A stretch of 37,084 nucleotides of DNA from Candidatus Endomicrobium neocapritermitis (GTDB taxonomy: Bacteria; Elusimicrobiota; Endomicrobiia; Endomicrobiales; Endomicrobiaceae). The notes under the pieces were generated by a model. It was given only the letters and a program-made list of their open reading frames with translations. It did not search any database and was not told the origin of the DNA. Every line of letters begins with the position of its first letter. The stretch's first letter is position 1. The DNA is taken from positions 1 through 37,084 of the forward strand of contig WRJZ01000027.1 of assembly GCA_009778325.1 (NCBI GenBank), in the 5' to 3' direction. A program made the position numbers and the translations under genes. Below, piece after piece: positions 24,888 to 32,626 of this stretch.

Positions 24888-25305
24888 ATCCGAAACTTTT
24901 ATTACGTCGGTTCCGCAGGAAACAAGAGATTTGGGCGGAAAGTTCGCGAAACTGCTTAAACGCGGCGATATAGTTTTTTTAAGCGGAGAACTTGGAAGCG
25001 GTAAAACTACTTTTACGCAGGGAATAGTTAAATCTTTCGGAAATAAAGGTTTTGCCAGAAGTTCCAGTTTTATTCTTGTAAATGAATATAGTGCAGTAAC
25101 CTGCAAATTGTTTCATTTGGATTTGTACAGATTAAATCCTGCGGATGTCCGGGATTTGGGGCTGGAAGAGTATCTTTTTAGCGGAAATATAGCGGTAATA
25201 GAGTGGGCGGACAGACTTGCCGATGCACAGGGCGATAATACATGGAAAGTTGAGATAGAAGCAAACGGCGATACCAGAAAAATAAAAATAGAGAAAATAA
25301 AATGA
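24841..25305 (+). CDS. tsaE: tRNA threonylcarbamoyladenosine biosynthesis ATPase TsaE
   Basis: The protein has 154 residues. The Walker A motif LSGELGSGKTTFTQGIV is characteristic (G-E/D-L-G-x-G-K-T-T). SSFILVNEY, LFHLDLYRL and LGLEEYLFSGNIAVIEWADR match the family. With TsaB and TsaD it makes the t6A modification of ANN-reading tRNAs. The start at 24841 gives a charged N-terminal extension of about 20 residues and overlaps thiL; AAGGTAAG lies about 12 bases upstream. The stop overlaps the tsaB start in ATGA. Confidence 0.93.
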   Translation: MEKKRKQNTRDLNISKSETFITSVPQETRDLGGKFAKLLKRGDIVFLSGELGSGKTTFTQGIVKSFGNKGFARSSSFILVNEYSAVTCKLFHLDLYRLNPADVRDLGLEEYLFSGNIAVIEWADRLADAQGDNTWKVEIEANGDTRKIKIEKIK

Positions 25306-25973
25306 AAATTTTAGCGGTTGAAACTTCGGGAAAAACTTTTAGCATAGCTTTAAACGAAAACGGCAAAACCGTTGTTGAGTTCTTTTATGACTGCGGACAT
25401 ATTCATTCTGAAATGATTGTTCCGGCCATAGAAAAAATTTTAAAAGATACCGGAAATACTTATAAAGATATAGATAAATTTGCCGTTTCAACCGGGCCGG
25501 GAAGTTTTACCGGCATAAGAGTAGGCATGACGGCAATAAAAATTTTTTCGCAAACTCTGAATAAACCAGTAGTTGCCGCGGATACGCTGACCGTTTTGGA
25601 AAAAGCTTTGGATATAAAAAATATCAGATATATTGCCGCCATAGATGCTTTGAGAGATGAAGTTTATGTTAAAACCGGTAAAAAAATTGTTATTAAAGAA
25701 ATAGATTCTTTTATCAGCGGACTGAAAAAATATAAAAATAAGATACTTGTTGTAGGCAATGCCGCTATGGTTTATAAGGATAAACTTGCCAAGAATCTCG
25801 GAGCATACAGCGTTTCTCTTCCGGAGTCGTTTCATATACCTAAAGCGTCTGTCTTGGCGTCTTTTGCGCAAACCCGCAGCGGAGTGTCTTTTGACAAAAT
25901 AGAGCCGTTATATATACGTCGTTCATGGGCGGAAGAAACGATTCCCAAAAGGAATAAACATGAGAACGGATAA
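25302..25973 (+). CDS. tsaB: tRNA threonylcarbamoyladenosine biosynthesis protein TsaB
   Basis: The protein has 223 residues. It opens ILAVETSGKTFSIALNENG, then shows HSEMIVPAIEKIL, AVSTGPGSFTGIRVGMTAIKIF and AAIDALRDEVYV, the standard TsaB blocks of the ASKHA fold. TsaB is the non-catalytic partner of TsaD in t6A synthesis. It overlaps tsaE by four bases. In many genomes rimI follows; here an unrelated membrane protein does. tsaD is not in the window. Confidence 0.95.
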   Translation: MKILAVETSGKTFSIALNENGKTVVEFFYDCGHIHSEMIVPAIEKILKDTGNTYKDIDKFAVSTGPGSFTGIRVGMTAIKIFSQTLNKPVVAADTLTVLEKALDIKNIRYIAAIDALRDEVYVKTGKKIVIKEIDSFISGLKKYKNKILVVGNAAMVYKDKLAKNLGAYSVSLPESFHIPKASVLASFAQTRSGVSFDKIEPLYIRRSWAEETIPKRNKHENG

Positions 25974-26571
25974 TTTACAAAAGAATTTTTTTATCGGCAG
26001 TTTTGCGGTTTTATTTTTTGTTATGGCGATAATGATTCTTACGGATAACTTAAGCGCCGGCGCGGTTTATTTACATGCGGCGCTGTTTGTTTTGTGTTTT
26101 ATTGCGGCTTTGTCGAATTTATATATCATACGAAAAAATGGCGGCGGCTGGAATTTTGCGTGGATTACCTTAAGCATTATTTTCCTGTTTATGATTTTTA
26201 ACGCTAAGCTTATGCTTTACGATAAAATAAGAAGCATTATATTTAATCAATATGATATGACGATGGACTATGCTTTTTGGGTAGATAAAACAAATTATAT
26301 TTTTGTGGACATGTTGTTTTTGGCTGTTATAGCCGCGCCTCTGATTATAGGCGAAATCAAAAAGAGTAAACTTGCTTTAAGTTATTTTATTGCCGCCATA
26401 GCATTTACGGCGCTTGCAGTTACAATAAATCTGATTGGCATTTCAGGACTTGGCGCTGCCATTCAAAATTTTTATGATATTTTTTGGAAAGTTTCGGAAG
26501 CAACGGCGCTTTTATTATTTTTAAATTCGTTTTTCTGCTCTGCGGTAACAGTAAAGGCAAGTAATAAGTAA
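25960..26571 (+). CDS. Uncharacterised multipass membrane protein
   Basis: The protein has 203 residues and about six hydrophobic helices (near 9-28, 33-52, 60-80, 107-126, 133-155 and 175-195), with a central polar stretch of about 25 residues between helices 3 and 4 (ring of Lys, Arg, Asp, Tyr around 82-105). I recognise no family. AAAGGAATAAAC lies just before the ATG, and the gene overlaps tsaB by 14 bases, so it is the last gene of the thiL operon. Its final codons (SNK-stop, AGTAATAAGTAA) look like the AAGTAAT arm units of element A, so its end may have been made by an inverted-repeat element. Confidence 0.75.
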   Translation: MRTDNLQKNFFIGSFAVLFFVMAIMILTDNLSAGAVYLHAALFVLCFIAALSNLYIIRKNGGGWNFAWITLSIIFLFMIFNAKLMLYDKIRSIIFNQYDMTMDYAFWVDKTNYIFVDMLFLAVIAAPLIIGEIKKSKLALSYFIAAIAFTALAVTINLIGISGLGAAIQNFYDIFWKVSEATALLLFLNSFFCSAVTVKASNK

Positions 26572-26573
26572 CA

Positions 26574-26684
26574 AATGACAACATTTGTGTTTTTGCTTAT
26601 CATCCTATCATCTTATCTTCTATTTACTACAGAAGAGAGGATAAGATGATAGGATGATAAGAGGTCAAACAACAATTGGCATTA
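26574..26684. repeat. Intergenic inverted-repeat element I (8-mer arms)
   Basis: A perfect 22-bp inverted repeat (26596-26617 and 26640-26661) is made of GATAAGAT / GATAGGAT 8-mers. Weaker outer complementarity runs through ACAACATTTGTG and CAACAATTGGCATT. The loop holds ACTACAG, a string also found at the edges of elements B, J and M. It sits between two convergent genes. Confidence 0.8.
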
Positions 26685-26696
26685 TCAATAGCTTAC

Positions 26697-27533
26697 TTAG
26701 TATTTATCCGAAGGTTCAAGTATATAAACCGTCACATCTCTGAACATCCACGACAACTCTTCCTGGGCATTGTTTACGCCTAAATCTATCCTGTTTCCTT
26801 TTATAAGGTTTCCCGTATCTCCGGCATAGCCGTAACCGTAACCGGAAATAAAAAGTCTTGTATTTAAAGGTATTACTTTGGGATCTACCGCGACGATTCC
26901 GCGCTGCATTTTTTGTCCCAGAAAAGTTACCGTTCCGTCGCCCCATGCCAGAGGATCGCCGGGATAGTAAGCGGTCGCAACCATTCTCATTCTAGGGGCT
27001 TTTGTTAAATCGTATATTTTTTCGACTTTATTATTATCGTCAAGCAGGGCGAGCCTATAGAAGTTTTTAGCGATGGTTCTGTCTCTTAATATTTCCCTGT
27101 TATGGAAAATTCCGTCGTGGTATGTTTCAATGACGTCTTTTGCGCTTGTTTTTTCAACGCCTTTTTGCAGTTCGACTTTTCTTAAATTAGAGTTATATCT
27201 TCTGCTCCATGTCATTCTGAAAGGAATATTTTCATTTATTTTTTTACTTTCTTTTACCACTCTGGTTATTTTTATTGTTTCAAGCGGTTTTACAGGTTTA
27301 CCAAGGTGTTTTGAGGCAAAATCGTGCTCGTCCAGCATAATGCCTTTTTTTTCCAGAATTGTTTTTAGCGGAATGTTTTTATAAGGCATAATCCGGTAGG
27401 TTTTATCGTCAGCCGTAATATGCGCGTGCATGCGGGTAAGTCCGATAAAAGCCAGCACTTTCGACAAAATAAATATGCCCAAGGATACTGAAAGAAGTTT
27501 TATGATTTTTTGAATTTCAATTTTCTTCTTCAT
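26697..27533 (-). CDS. G5/3D-domain cell-wall protein (YabE/YuiC-like)
   Basis: The protein has 278 residues. One N-terminal signal-anchor helix (about 10-30) is followed by a DUF348/ubiquitin-like stretch (YRIMPYKNIPLKTILEKKGI) and a G5-like segment (ITRVVKESKKINENIPF to about 165). The C-terminal 3D domain runs from about 185 (MVATAYYPGD, RGIVAVDPKVIPLNTRLFI, GYGYAGDTGNLIKGNRIDLG), with the three Asp residues that name the family, two of them the D of DTG and of RIDLG. This double-psi barrel fold is shared with MltA-type lytic transglycosylases, so peptidoglycan cleavage is likely. YabE-like proteins lie next to tatD in Bacillus as here. The start overlaps the radical SAM gene by 17 bases. 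Confidence 0.85.
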   Translation of the reverse strand: MKKKIEIQKIIKLLSVSLGIFILSKVLAFIGLTRMHAHITADDKTYRIMPYKNIPLKTILEKKGIMLDEHDFASKHLGKPVKPLETIKITRVVKESKKINENIPFRMTWSRRYNSNLRKVELQKGVEKTSAKDVIETYHDGIFHNREILRDRTIAKNFYRLALLDDNNKVEKIYDLTKAPRMRMVATAYYPGDPLAWGDGTVTFLGQKMQRGIVAVDPKVIPLNTRLFISGYGYGYAGDTGNLIKGNRIDLGVNNAQEELSWMFRDVTVYILEPSDKY

Positions 27534-28119
27534 CTAAATAAGGGCGCAGCCTGAAACCCACTCCCGCATTTTTTGCTATTTGTTCTACTTTTGACGTATC
27601 AAGCCCCGGCAGTTCAACTGCGGTAATAACAACAACGGGTATATACTCTTTTGCAAGTTTTGCGAAATTTATTATTTCATTAAAAGATTCTTCTTTAAAC
27701 ATAGGGCGGTTAAGAGCATTGTGCTCCTCAGGAGTTGTTCCGTTTAAACTTATTGAAATTGCGTCCACAAGCCCTTTAAGCAGAGGAAGAATATTTTTGC
27801 CGTGATAACGGTTGGCAAGGCCTGCCGTATTAATTCTTACTTTTCCGCCGTTGTCTTTTATCCATTTTGAAATTTTTATAACGTCTTCAAGATTTACCAA
27901 AGCGTCTCCGTAACCGCAAAATATTATTTCATCATACTTTTTCGGATCGCCTATGGAAGCGATTACTTCTGCGGCAGACGGTTCTTTTTCAAGTTTTAAA
28001 TCATTACCGCGAAAGTCATTGCTCCATTTATGTTTTATGCAGTAAGGGCATGCCATCATGCATTTGTTTGTTATGTTTAGATAAAGATTATTTCCGTAAA
28101 CATAAGAAATTGTATTCAC
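27517..28119 (-). CDS. TatD-linked radical SAM protein
   Basis: The protein has 200 residues if it starts with GTG at 28119. The frame is open 13 codons further, inside tatD, but CGGAGATTAAA just before the GTG is a strong ribosome binding site. The motif C-x3-C-x2-C (CMMACPYC) binds the iron-sulfur cluster. GNNLYLNITNKC, FCGYGDAL, VRINTAGLANRYHG and DAISISLNG fit the small radical SAM family that occurs with TatD (tatD_link_rSAM, TIGR04038 as I remember it). No substrate is known to me. It is encoded two bases after tatD and overlaps the 3D-domain gene. Confidence 0.88.
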   Translation of the reverse strand: MNTISYVYGNNLYLNITNKCMMACPYCIKHKWSNDFRGNDLKLEKEPSAAEVIASIGDPKKYDEIIFCGYGDALVNLEDVIKISKWIKDNGGKVRINTAGLANRYHGKNILPLLKGLVDAISISLNGTTPEEHNALNRPMFKEESFNEIINFAKLAKEYIPVVVITAVELPGLDTSKVEQIAKNAGVGFRLRPYLDEEEN

Positions 28120-28120
28120 T

Positions 28121-28885
28121 TTAATCTCCGATTCCGAACAATCTGACGGCATTTTCACAGGTTATTTTTTCCGCTTCTTCATAAGAAATATTTTTAATTT
28201 CGGCTATTTTTTGCAATGTTTCAACTATATACGCAGGCTCGTTTCTCTGACCTCTGTATTTTTGAGGCGCTAAATACGGGCAGTCTGTTTCAATTAAAAG
28301 CTTTGAAATATCGGTTTCCGACACAATCTGTCTTGCTTTATCGGATTTAGGAAAAGTTACAGGACCGTCAATCCCGAGCAAAAACCCCGTCTCAACAAGT
28401 ATTTTTGCTTCTTCCGGCGTCCCTGAAAAACAGTGTATTACGCCCTTAGGCAAGCCTTCATAATTTTTTAGTATTCTTATCAGTTCTTCATAAGCGCTGC
28501 GGCAGTGGATTACTAATGTTTTATTATATTTTTTCGCAATATCAAGCTGTTTTAAAAATACTTCTCTTTGCGTTTTACGTGGTGAAAAATCATAATGATA
28601 GTCCAATCCTATTTCACCTATTGCCACGGCTTTTTTTTCATGCAGTAAAAGTTCTAATTTTTCAAAATCTTTTTCACGGGCTTTAGCGGCTTCATGAGGA
28701 TGTATGCCGTACGAAATGAAAAGATTATCTTTTTTTACGAACTCGCCTGCTTTGTCCCAAAGCTCAGTTTCGCAAGCGATTTCAATGATTTTATTAACGC
28801 CTGACTCAAAAGCTCTTTTAAGAACTTCTTCCCTGTCCGCGTCAAATTTAGGGTCAGTTAAATGTGCGTGCGTGTCTATTATCAT
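28121..28885 (-). CDS. tatD: TatD family deoxyribonuclease
   Basis: The protein has 254 residues. TatD enzymes are metal-dependent hydrolases with 3'-5' exonuclease activity on DNA. Metal ligands appear in DTHAHLTD, GEIGLDYHYDFSPR, VIHCRSAYEEL, VIHCFSGTPEEA and LLIETDCPYL. AAAAGGAATCC lies before the ATG and is continuous with the edge of inverted-repeat element J. It lies downstream of metG, as in Bacillus (metS-yabD). Confidence 0.96.
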   Translation of the reverse strand: MIIDTHAHLTDPKFDADREEVLKRAFESGVNKIIEIACETELWDKAGEFVKKDNLFISYGIHPHEAAKAREKDFEKLELLLHEKKAVAIGEIGLDYHYDFSPRKTQREVFLKQLDIAKKYNKTLVIHCRSAYEELIRILKNYEGLPKGVIHCFSGTPEEAKILVETGFLLGIDGPVTFPKSDKARQIVSETDISKLLIETDCPYLAPQKYRGQRNEPAYIVETLQKIAEIKNISYEEAEKITCENAVRLFGIGD

Positions 28886-28900
28886 GGATTCCTTTTTTTA

Positions 28901-29026
28901 ACTACAGTTTGGAGTTTGAAGTGTGGGGTGTAAAGTTATTGTGTTTCGCCTTCAGCGAAACTTATTTTAGGTTTTCGCGAAGCGAAAACACACCCACTCC
29001 AAACTCCACACTTCAAACTCCAAACT
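28901..29026. repeat. Intergenic inverted-repeat element J (twin-hairpin core, 7-mer arms)
   Basis: Left arm (28906-28935) and right arm (28991-29026) share a perfect 21-bp inverted match built of GGAGTTT/GAAGTGT 7-mers; the right arm holds additional units. Core: TTTCGC-CTTCA-GCGAAA, linker CTTATTTTAG, TTTTCGC-GAA-GCGAAAA. Read toward tatD, the edge is CTGTAGTTAAAAAAAGGA, identical over 18 bases to the edge of element B. Confidence 0.9.
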
Positions 29027-29031
29027 TTATG

Positions 29032-30573
29032 TTATGCTTGTATCCGCGGGAATAAAACCTGTGCGGACTGAAGCTGCGATCCGGAAACAGAAAATCCTTT
29101 TTCAGGAATTATTTTATCTTTAAAATATTTTTTTGCCGTTTCTTCAATATTTCCGCCGGCTCCGCATGTGTTCCATGTTTTTTCGGCAATCTCCGGCATA
29201 AAAGGAAGCAGATGCATTGCGATTAAATCCGCTGCCTGTAAATATGAATAAATGCTGGCCGGCAGTTTGTCGGGATCGATTTTCGCAAGCTTCCACGGCG
29301 CGTCGTTTTCTATTTGCTGGTTTACAAGAGTTACAGCGTTTTGAAGATATTCCGCCGCTTTATGAAAATGGAGATTATTTAAAGCCGGAGCAAAATCATC
29401 ATTTAAAATTTTTGCGGCTTTTTTTACAAGTTCCAAATCGGGCTCACATCGCGGAACTTTTAAATCAAAATATTTTTCAGCCATTTTTATGGTTCTTGAA
29501 ACAAGATTTCCGAGATTGTTTGCCAAATCGACATTATACTTAAGCGTAAGCCCTGCCCAGGAAATATCGCCGTCAGGCCCGAAAGGTATAAGCGTGACGG
29601 CAAGGTATCTTGCGGCGTCAACTCCGAATTTTTCAACAAGCTCTTGCGGAGATATAACATTACCCAGAGTTTTAGACATCTTTGAACCATTTATAGTAAA
29701 AAAGCCGTGCGAATAAACTTTTTTAGGCGTTGCGAGCCCGGCACCAATAAGAATTGACGGCCATATGACTGAATGAAACCATAAAATGTCTTTTGCCATA
29801 AGATGAACGTCCGCAGGCCAGTATTTTTCAAACATTTCTTTATTGTCAGGATATCCTATACCTGTGACATAGTTAATCAAAGCGTCTATCCAGACATAAG
29901 CGGTTTGCGTTTTGTCAAAAGGAAGCGGAATCCCCCACTCGACGGCTGCTCTTGATATACTTATGTCTTCAAGCCCGAGTTTAAGTTTGCCGACTATTTC
30001 ATTGCGCCTTTCTTCAGGCTGTATTTCCAAATGTTCTTTATGCAAAGGGTTTGTTATTCTTTCAAGAAGCTCATCCTGAAAAGATGAAAGTTTAAAAAAA
30101 TAATTTTCTTCAGCCTGTAATGTCGGCTTTTTCTTGTGGTCGTGACAACAGCCGTTTTCGTCCAAATCTTTTTCGGCAATAAATTTTTCACAGCCTATAC
30201 AGTAAAGCGCTTCATACTCATTTTTAAAAATAAGCTTTTTGTCAAAAAGAGTTTGAATTATGGTTTGAACCGTATGTTCATGCCTTTTTTCTGTAGTGCG
30301 TATAAAATCGTTGTTTGTGATATTGAGCAACTTCCACGCAGCTTTAAATGCGGCGCTGATCTCATCGGAAAATTCCTGAGGCATTTTGCCTTTTTCTTTT
30401 GCAGCTTCCGCTATTTTCGCGCCGTGTTCATCTGTGCCTGTTAAAAAATATACGTCAAAACCGTTCAGCTTTTTCCAGCGTGCCAAAATGTCGGCGGCTA
30501 TAGTCGTATAAGAATGCCCTATGTGGGGAACGTCGTTGATGTAATAAATGGGAGTCGTAATATAGAATTTCAT
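29032..30573 (-). CDS. metG: Methionyl-tRNA synthetase
   Basis: The protein has 513 residues. The class I motifs are HIGHSYT (from residue 17) and KMSKTLGN (near 297), a KMSKT variant of KMSKS. A zinc-knuckle segment is CIGCEKF with later CCHDH. FLTGTDEHGAKIAEAA and AYVWIDALINYVTG are typical MetRS blocks. It ends after the anticodon-binding helices, lacking the C-terminal EMAP/Trbp111-like domain of longer forms. AAAGGACTCAAA precedes the ATG, which overlaps the ricT stop by four bases. Confidence 0.97.
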   Translation of the reverse strand: MKFYITTPIYYINDVPHIGHSYTTIAADILARWKKLNGFDVYFLTGTDEHGAKIAEAAKEKGKMPQEFSDEISAAFKAAWKLLNITNNDFIRTTEKRHEHTVQTIIQTLFDKKLIFKNEYEALYCIGCEKFIAEKDLDENGCCHDHKKKPTLQAEENYFFKLSSFQDELLERITNPLHKEHLEIQPEERRNEIVGKLKLGLEDISISRAAVEWGIPLPFDKTQTAYVWIDALINYVTGIGYPDNKEMFEKYWPADVHLMAKDILWFHSVIWPSILIGAGLATPKKVYSHGFFTINGSKMSKTLGNVISPQELVEKFGVDAARYLAVTLIPFGPDGDISWAGLTLKYNVDLANNLGNLVSRTIKMAEKYFDLKVPRCEPDLELVKKAAKILNDDFAPALNNLHFHKAAEYLQNAVTLVNQQIENDAPWKLAKIDPDKLPASIYSYLQAADLIAMHLLPFMPEIAEKTWNTCGAGGNIEETAKKYFKDKIIPEKGFSVSGSQLQSAQVLFPRIQA

Positions 30574-31379
30574 TTTGAGTCCTTTCTGTTTCTGTTTTTG
30601 ATTTCTTCTATCGTATAAGTTTTAAACTCTCTTTCGCCGAAGTCAACGGTTACGGTTTCTTTTATACAGTCAATCGCAGCAATTTTTGCTTTGCCGTTCG
30701 GCGTTGAAACCATGCTTCCTATTACAGGCAGACCTTTCTTTATGTTAATATAGTGTTCGTTTTCGTAAGATATGCAGCACATAAGCCTGCCGCAAAGTCC
30801 GGAAAGTTTTGCGGTATTCAAAGAAAGCTCCTGTTCTTTTGCCATATCGATGGTTACGGAGCTGAAATCTTTTAAAAAGCTTTGGCAGCACAAAACCTGC
30901 CCGCATGTGCCTATTCCGCCGACCATTTTAGATTCGTCTCTAACTCCTATCTGCACCATCTGTATTCTCGTTTTTAAAATATGTCCGAGGTCTTTTATAA
31001 GCTCTCTGAAATCAACTCTTGTTTCCGAGGTGTAATAAACAAAAAGCTTTGAGCGGTCAAACGTGTATTGTACGCACGTGAGTTTCATATCCAGTTCGTG
31101 GTCGTCCGCTTTATCGATTACTATTGCCTGGGCTTTAAGGTTTCTTGCTTCATTTTCTGCGAGCTTTCTTTTATCGTCTTCGGTAATTTTTCTTATGACT
31201 TTGCCTATAGGGTCTTTTCCTTTCTGCATATTTTTTTCGCGTTCGCAAACAATGCCCGCTTCAAGGCCGTGTTCCGTTTCAACAATAACCCTGTCGCCCG
31301 TTTTTAAATCCAAATGCCCGACTTCCGCATAAATCTTATCTTTAATTCTTCTAACCATTACTCCGACTGCTATTGGCAT
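30570..31379 (-). CDS. ricT: RicT/YaaT PSP1-domain protein
   Basis: The protein has 269 residues. The PSP1 domain fills the C-terminal two thirds, with cysteine clusters GTCGQVLCCQSFL and LSGLCGRLMCCISYE. In Bacillus RicT (YaaT) joins RicA and RicF in an iron-sulfur complex that affects RNase Y mRNA processing; RicA and RicF are not in the window. GGGAG lies six bases upstream of the ATG. holB is upstream, as in Bacillus, but separated by inverted-repeat element K. If RicT influences RNA processing here, the hairpin elements would be possible substrates, which is speculation. Confidence 0.93.
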   Translation of the reverse strand: MPIAVGVMVRRIKDKIYAEVGHLDLKTGDRVIVETEHGLEAGIVCEREKNMQKGKDPIGKVIRKITEDDKRKLAENEARNLKAQAIVIDKADDHELDMKLTCVQYTFDRSKLFVYYTSETRVDFRELIKDLGHILKTRIQMVQIGVRDESKMVGGIGTCGQVLCCQSFLKDFSSVTIDMAKEQELSLNTAKLSGLCGRLMCCISYENEHYINIKKGLPVIGSMVSTPNGKAKIAAIDCIKETVTVDFGEREFKTYTIEEIKNRNRKDSK

Positions 31380-31395
31380 GTTTATCTCCCGTTTT

Positions 31396-31510
31396 CAACG
31401 GCAATTACGAATTACGGGGACTTTGTCCCAATTACGAATTACGAATCAACGACAAAAAGCTTTTTAGTCTTTTATTCGTAATTCGTAATTTGTAATTTGT
31501 AATTGCTTTT
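31396..31510. repeat. Intergenic inverted-repeat element K (7-mer arms) with a small palindromic insert
   Basis: Arms of AATTACG and AATTACA units face each other (31398-31445 and 31471-31505), with the edge AACGGCAATTAC on the left and AATTGC on the right. The left arm is interrupted by GGGGACTTTGTCCC (31416-31429), itself a hairpin. The centre reads CAACGACAAAAAGC. It separates holB from ricT. Confidence 0.85.
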
Positions 31511-31512
31511 AC

Positions 31513-32484
31513 TCATATTTTCAACGTACTTGAATTATCTTTAATATCTTTTAAATCAAAAAATAAATTATCCAAAACCGTTTGCGCGTTTACGTTTTGC
31601 AGAAGCATCGCTCTTGAGCGTGTAAGCAAATCCAGCGAATCCGCGGCGCTTTTCGGGTAAAGCCTGAAATCTTTTTTTGCTTCGGCTGTCATTGCGTCAA
31701 TGTATTCTAACGCTTTTTCTCTGTCTCTTGAGAGATTTCTTGAAAGTTCAAGAATTTCGGAAATGTACATGTCTTGCGTTTTAAGCTTCAGCCACAGGGA
31801 AATTCCTTTGCTTTCATTTCCGTCAATAAGCTTTTCCGCTTCTTCAAGAGAACCTTCGCTCAGCGCAGCTATTTCCTGCGATTTATCCGCGGAAAGAGAA
31901 TGGTTGAGCATCAGGAAACTTGAAATTTGGTCTTGCTCCAGAGGCTGAAAAAATAATGTCTGCGACCGCGAAACTATAGTCTGGGGAATAGTTTCTTTGT
32001 GCCTGGCAGCTAATACAAGAATTGTATTTTCCGGCGGCTCTTCCAGCGTTTTCAGCAGACAGTTAGCTGCCGCTGCATTCATTTTTTCAGCAGGTTCTAT
32101 GACAAAAAACTTCCATTTTGCTTCATGCGCTTTTGTCGCGACTTCTTTTTGCATATGCCTTATGGTTTCAATTTTAAGCGTTTTTTGTTTTTCTAAATCT
32201 TCGTCAAGCATTTCAGCCTGCTTGGCGAAATCTATAAGATGAAAATCAGGATGAATGTTTTTGGATATCTTTTCGCAGTTTTGACATTTGCCGCACGCGC
32301 CGTTGTCGGTTTTCATAAAATCATTTGTCGTACAGTTAAGTATCTTGGCAAACTCCGCGGCCGTCAATTTTTTACCGACTCCGTTTTGCCCCATAAATAT
32401 ATAAGCATGCGGAATCTTCCCGCTTTTAATCTGACTCGCGAGAATTTTTTTTATTTTTTGCTGGCCAAGTATGTTTTCAAACAC
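31513..32484 (-). CDS. holB: DNA polymerase III subunit delta'
   Basis: The protein has 323 residues starting with GTG at 32484. An in-frame TTG six codons upstream touches element L; GTG is preferred because GGAG lies five bases before it and the product then begins MFENILGQ, the usual family start. The P-loop GQNGVGKK, zinc-site cysteines (CGKCQNC plus an upstream Cys) and SRSQTLFF sensor region are visible, and LLKTLEEPPENTILVLA is diagnostic. It is part of the clamp loader. tmk lies upstream, separated by element L. Confidence 0.93.
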   Translation of the reverse strand: MFENILGQQKIKKILASQIKSGKIPHAYIFMGQNGVGKKLTAAEFAKILNCTTNDFMKTDNGACGKCQNCEKISKNIHPDFHLIDFAKQAEMLDEDLEKQKTLKIETIRHMQKEVATKAHEAKWKFFVIEPAEKMNAAAANCLLKTLEEPPENTILVLAARHKETIPQTIVSRSQTLFFQPLEQDQISSFLMLNHSLSADKSQEIAALSEGSLEEAEKLIDGNESKGISLWLKLKTQDMYISEILELSRNLSRDREKALEYIDAMTAEAKKDFRLYPKSAADSLDLLTRSRAMLLQNVNAQTVLDNLFFDLKDIKDNSSTLKI

Positions 32485-32506
32485 AAACGCTCCAAGTTCC
32501 AATTTA

Positions 32507-32626
32507 AGATGCGGAGAGGCAGGGATGCAGAGATGCAGGGTAACGACAAAGACAAGGTAACGGCTTTGTTTTTGTATGTTTGCCGTTGCCTTTACTCTGC
32601 ATCCCTGCCTCCCTGCATCGCCGTTA
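32507..32626. repeat. Intergenic inverted-repeat element L (8-mer arms)
   Basis: Arms are made of GATGCAGG, GAGGCAGG and GATGCAGA units in the same order on both sides; the left arm has one extra unit. The centre reads TAACGACAAAGACAAGG...TTTGCCGTTGCC. The right edge, GCATCGCCGTTA, contains the tmk stop codon (TAACGGC on the minus strand). Confidence 0.85.

Noticed and set aside
31397-31505. Short tandem units (AATTACG) look like a CRISPR array or microsatellite
   Set aside because: Units are 7 bases without spacers and are mirrored in an inverted arm. There are no 23-40 base repeats with unique spacers and no cas genes.
32485-32502. TTG start for holB at 32502
   Set aside because: The six extra residues lie at the edge of element L. 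GTG at 32484 has GGAG at good spacing and yields the conserved MFENILGQ start.
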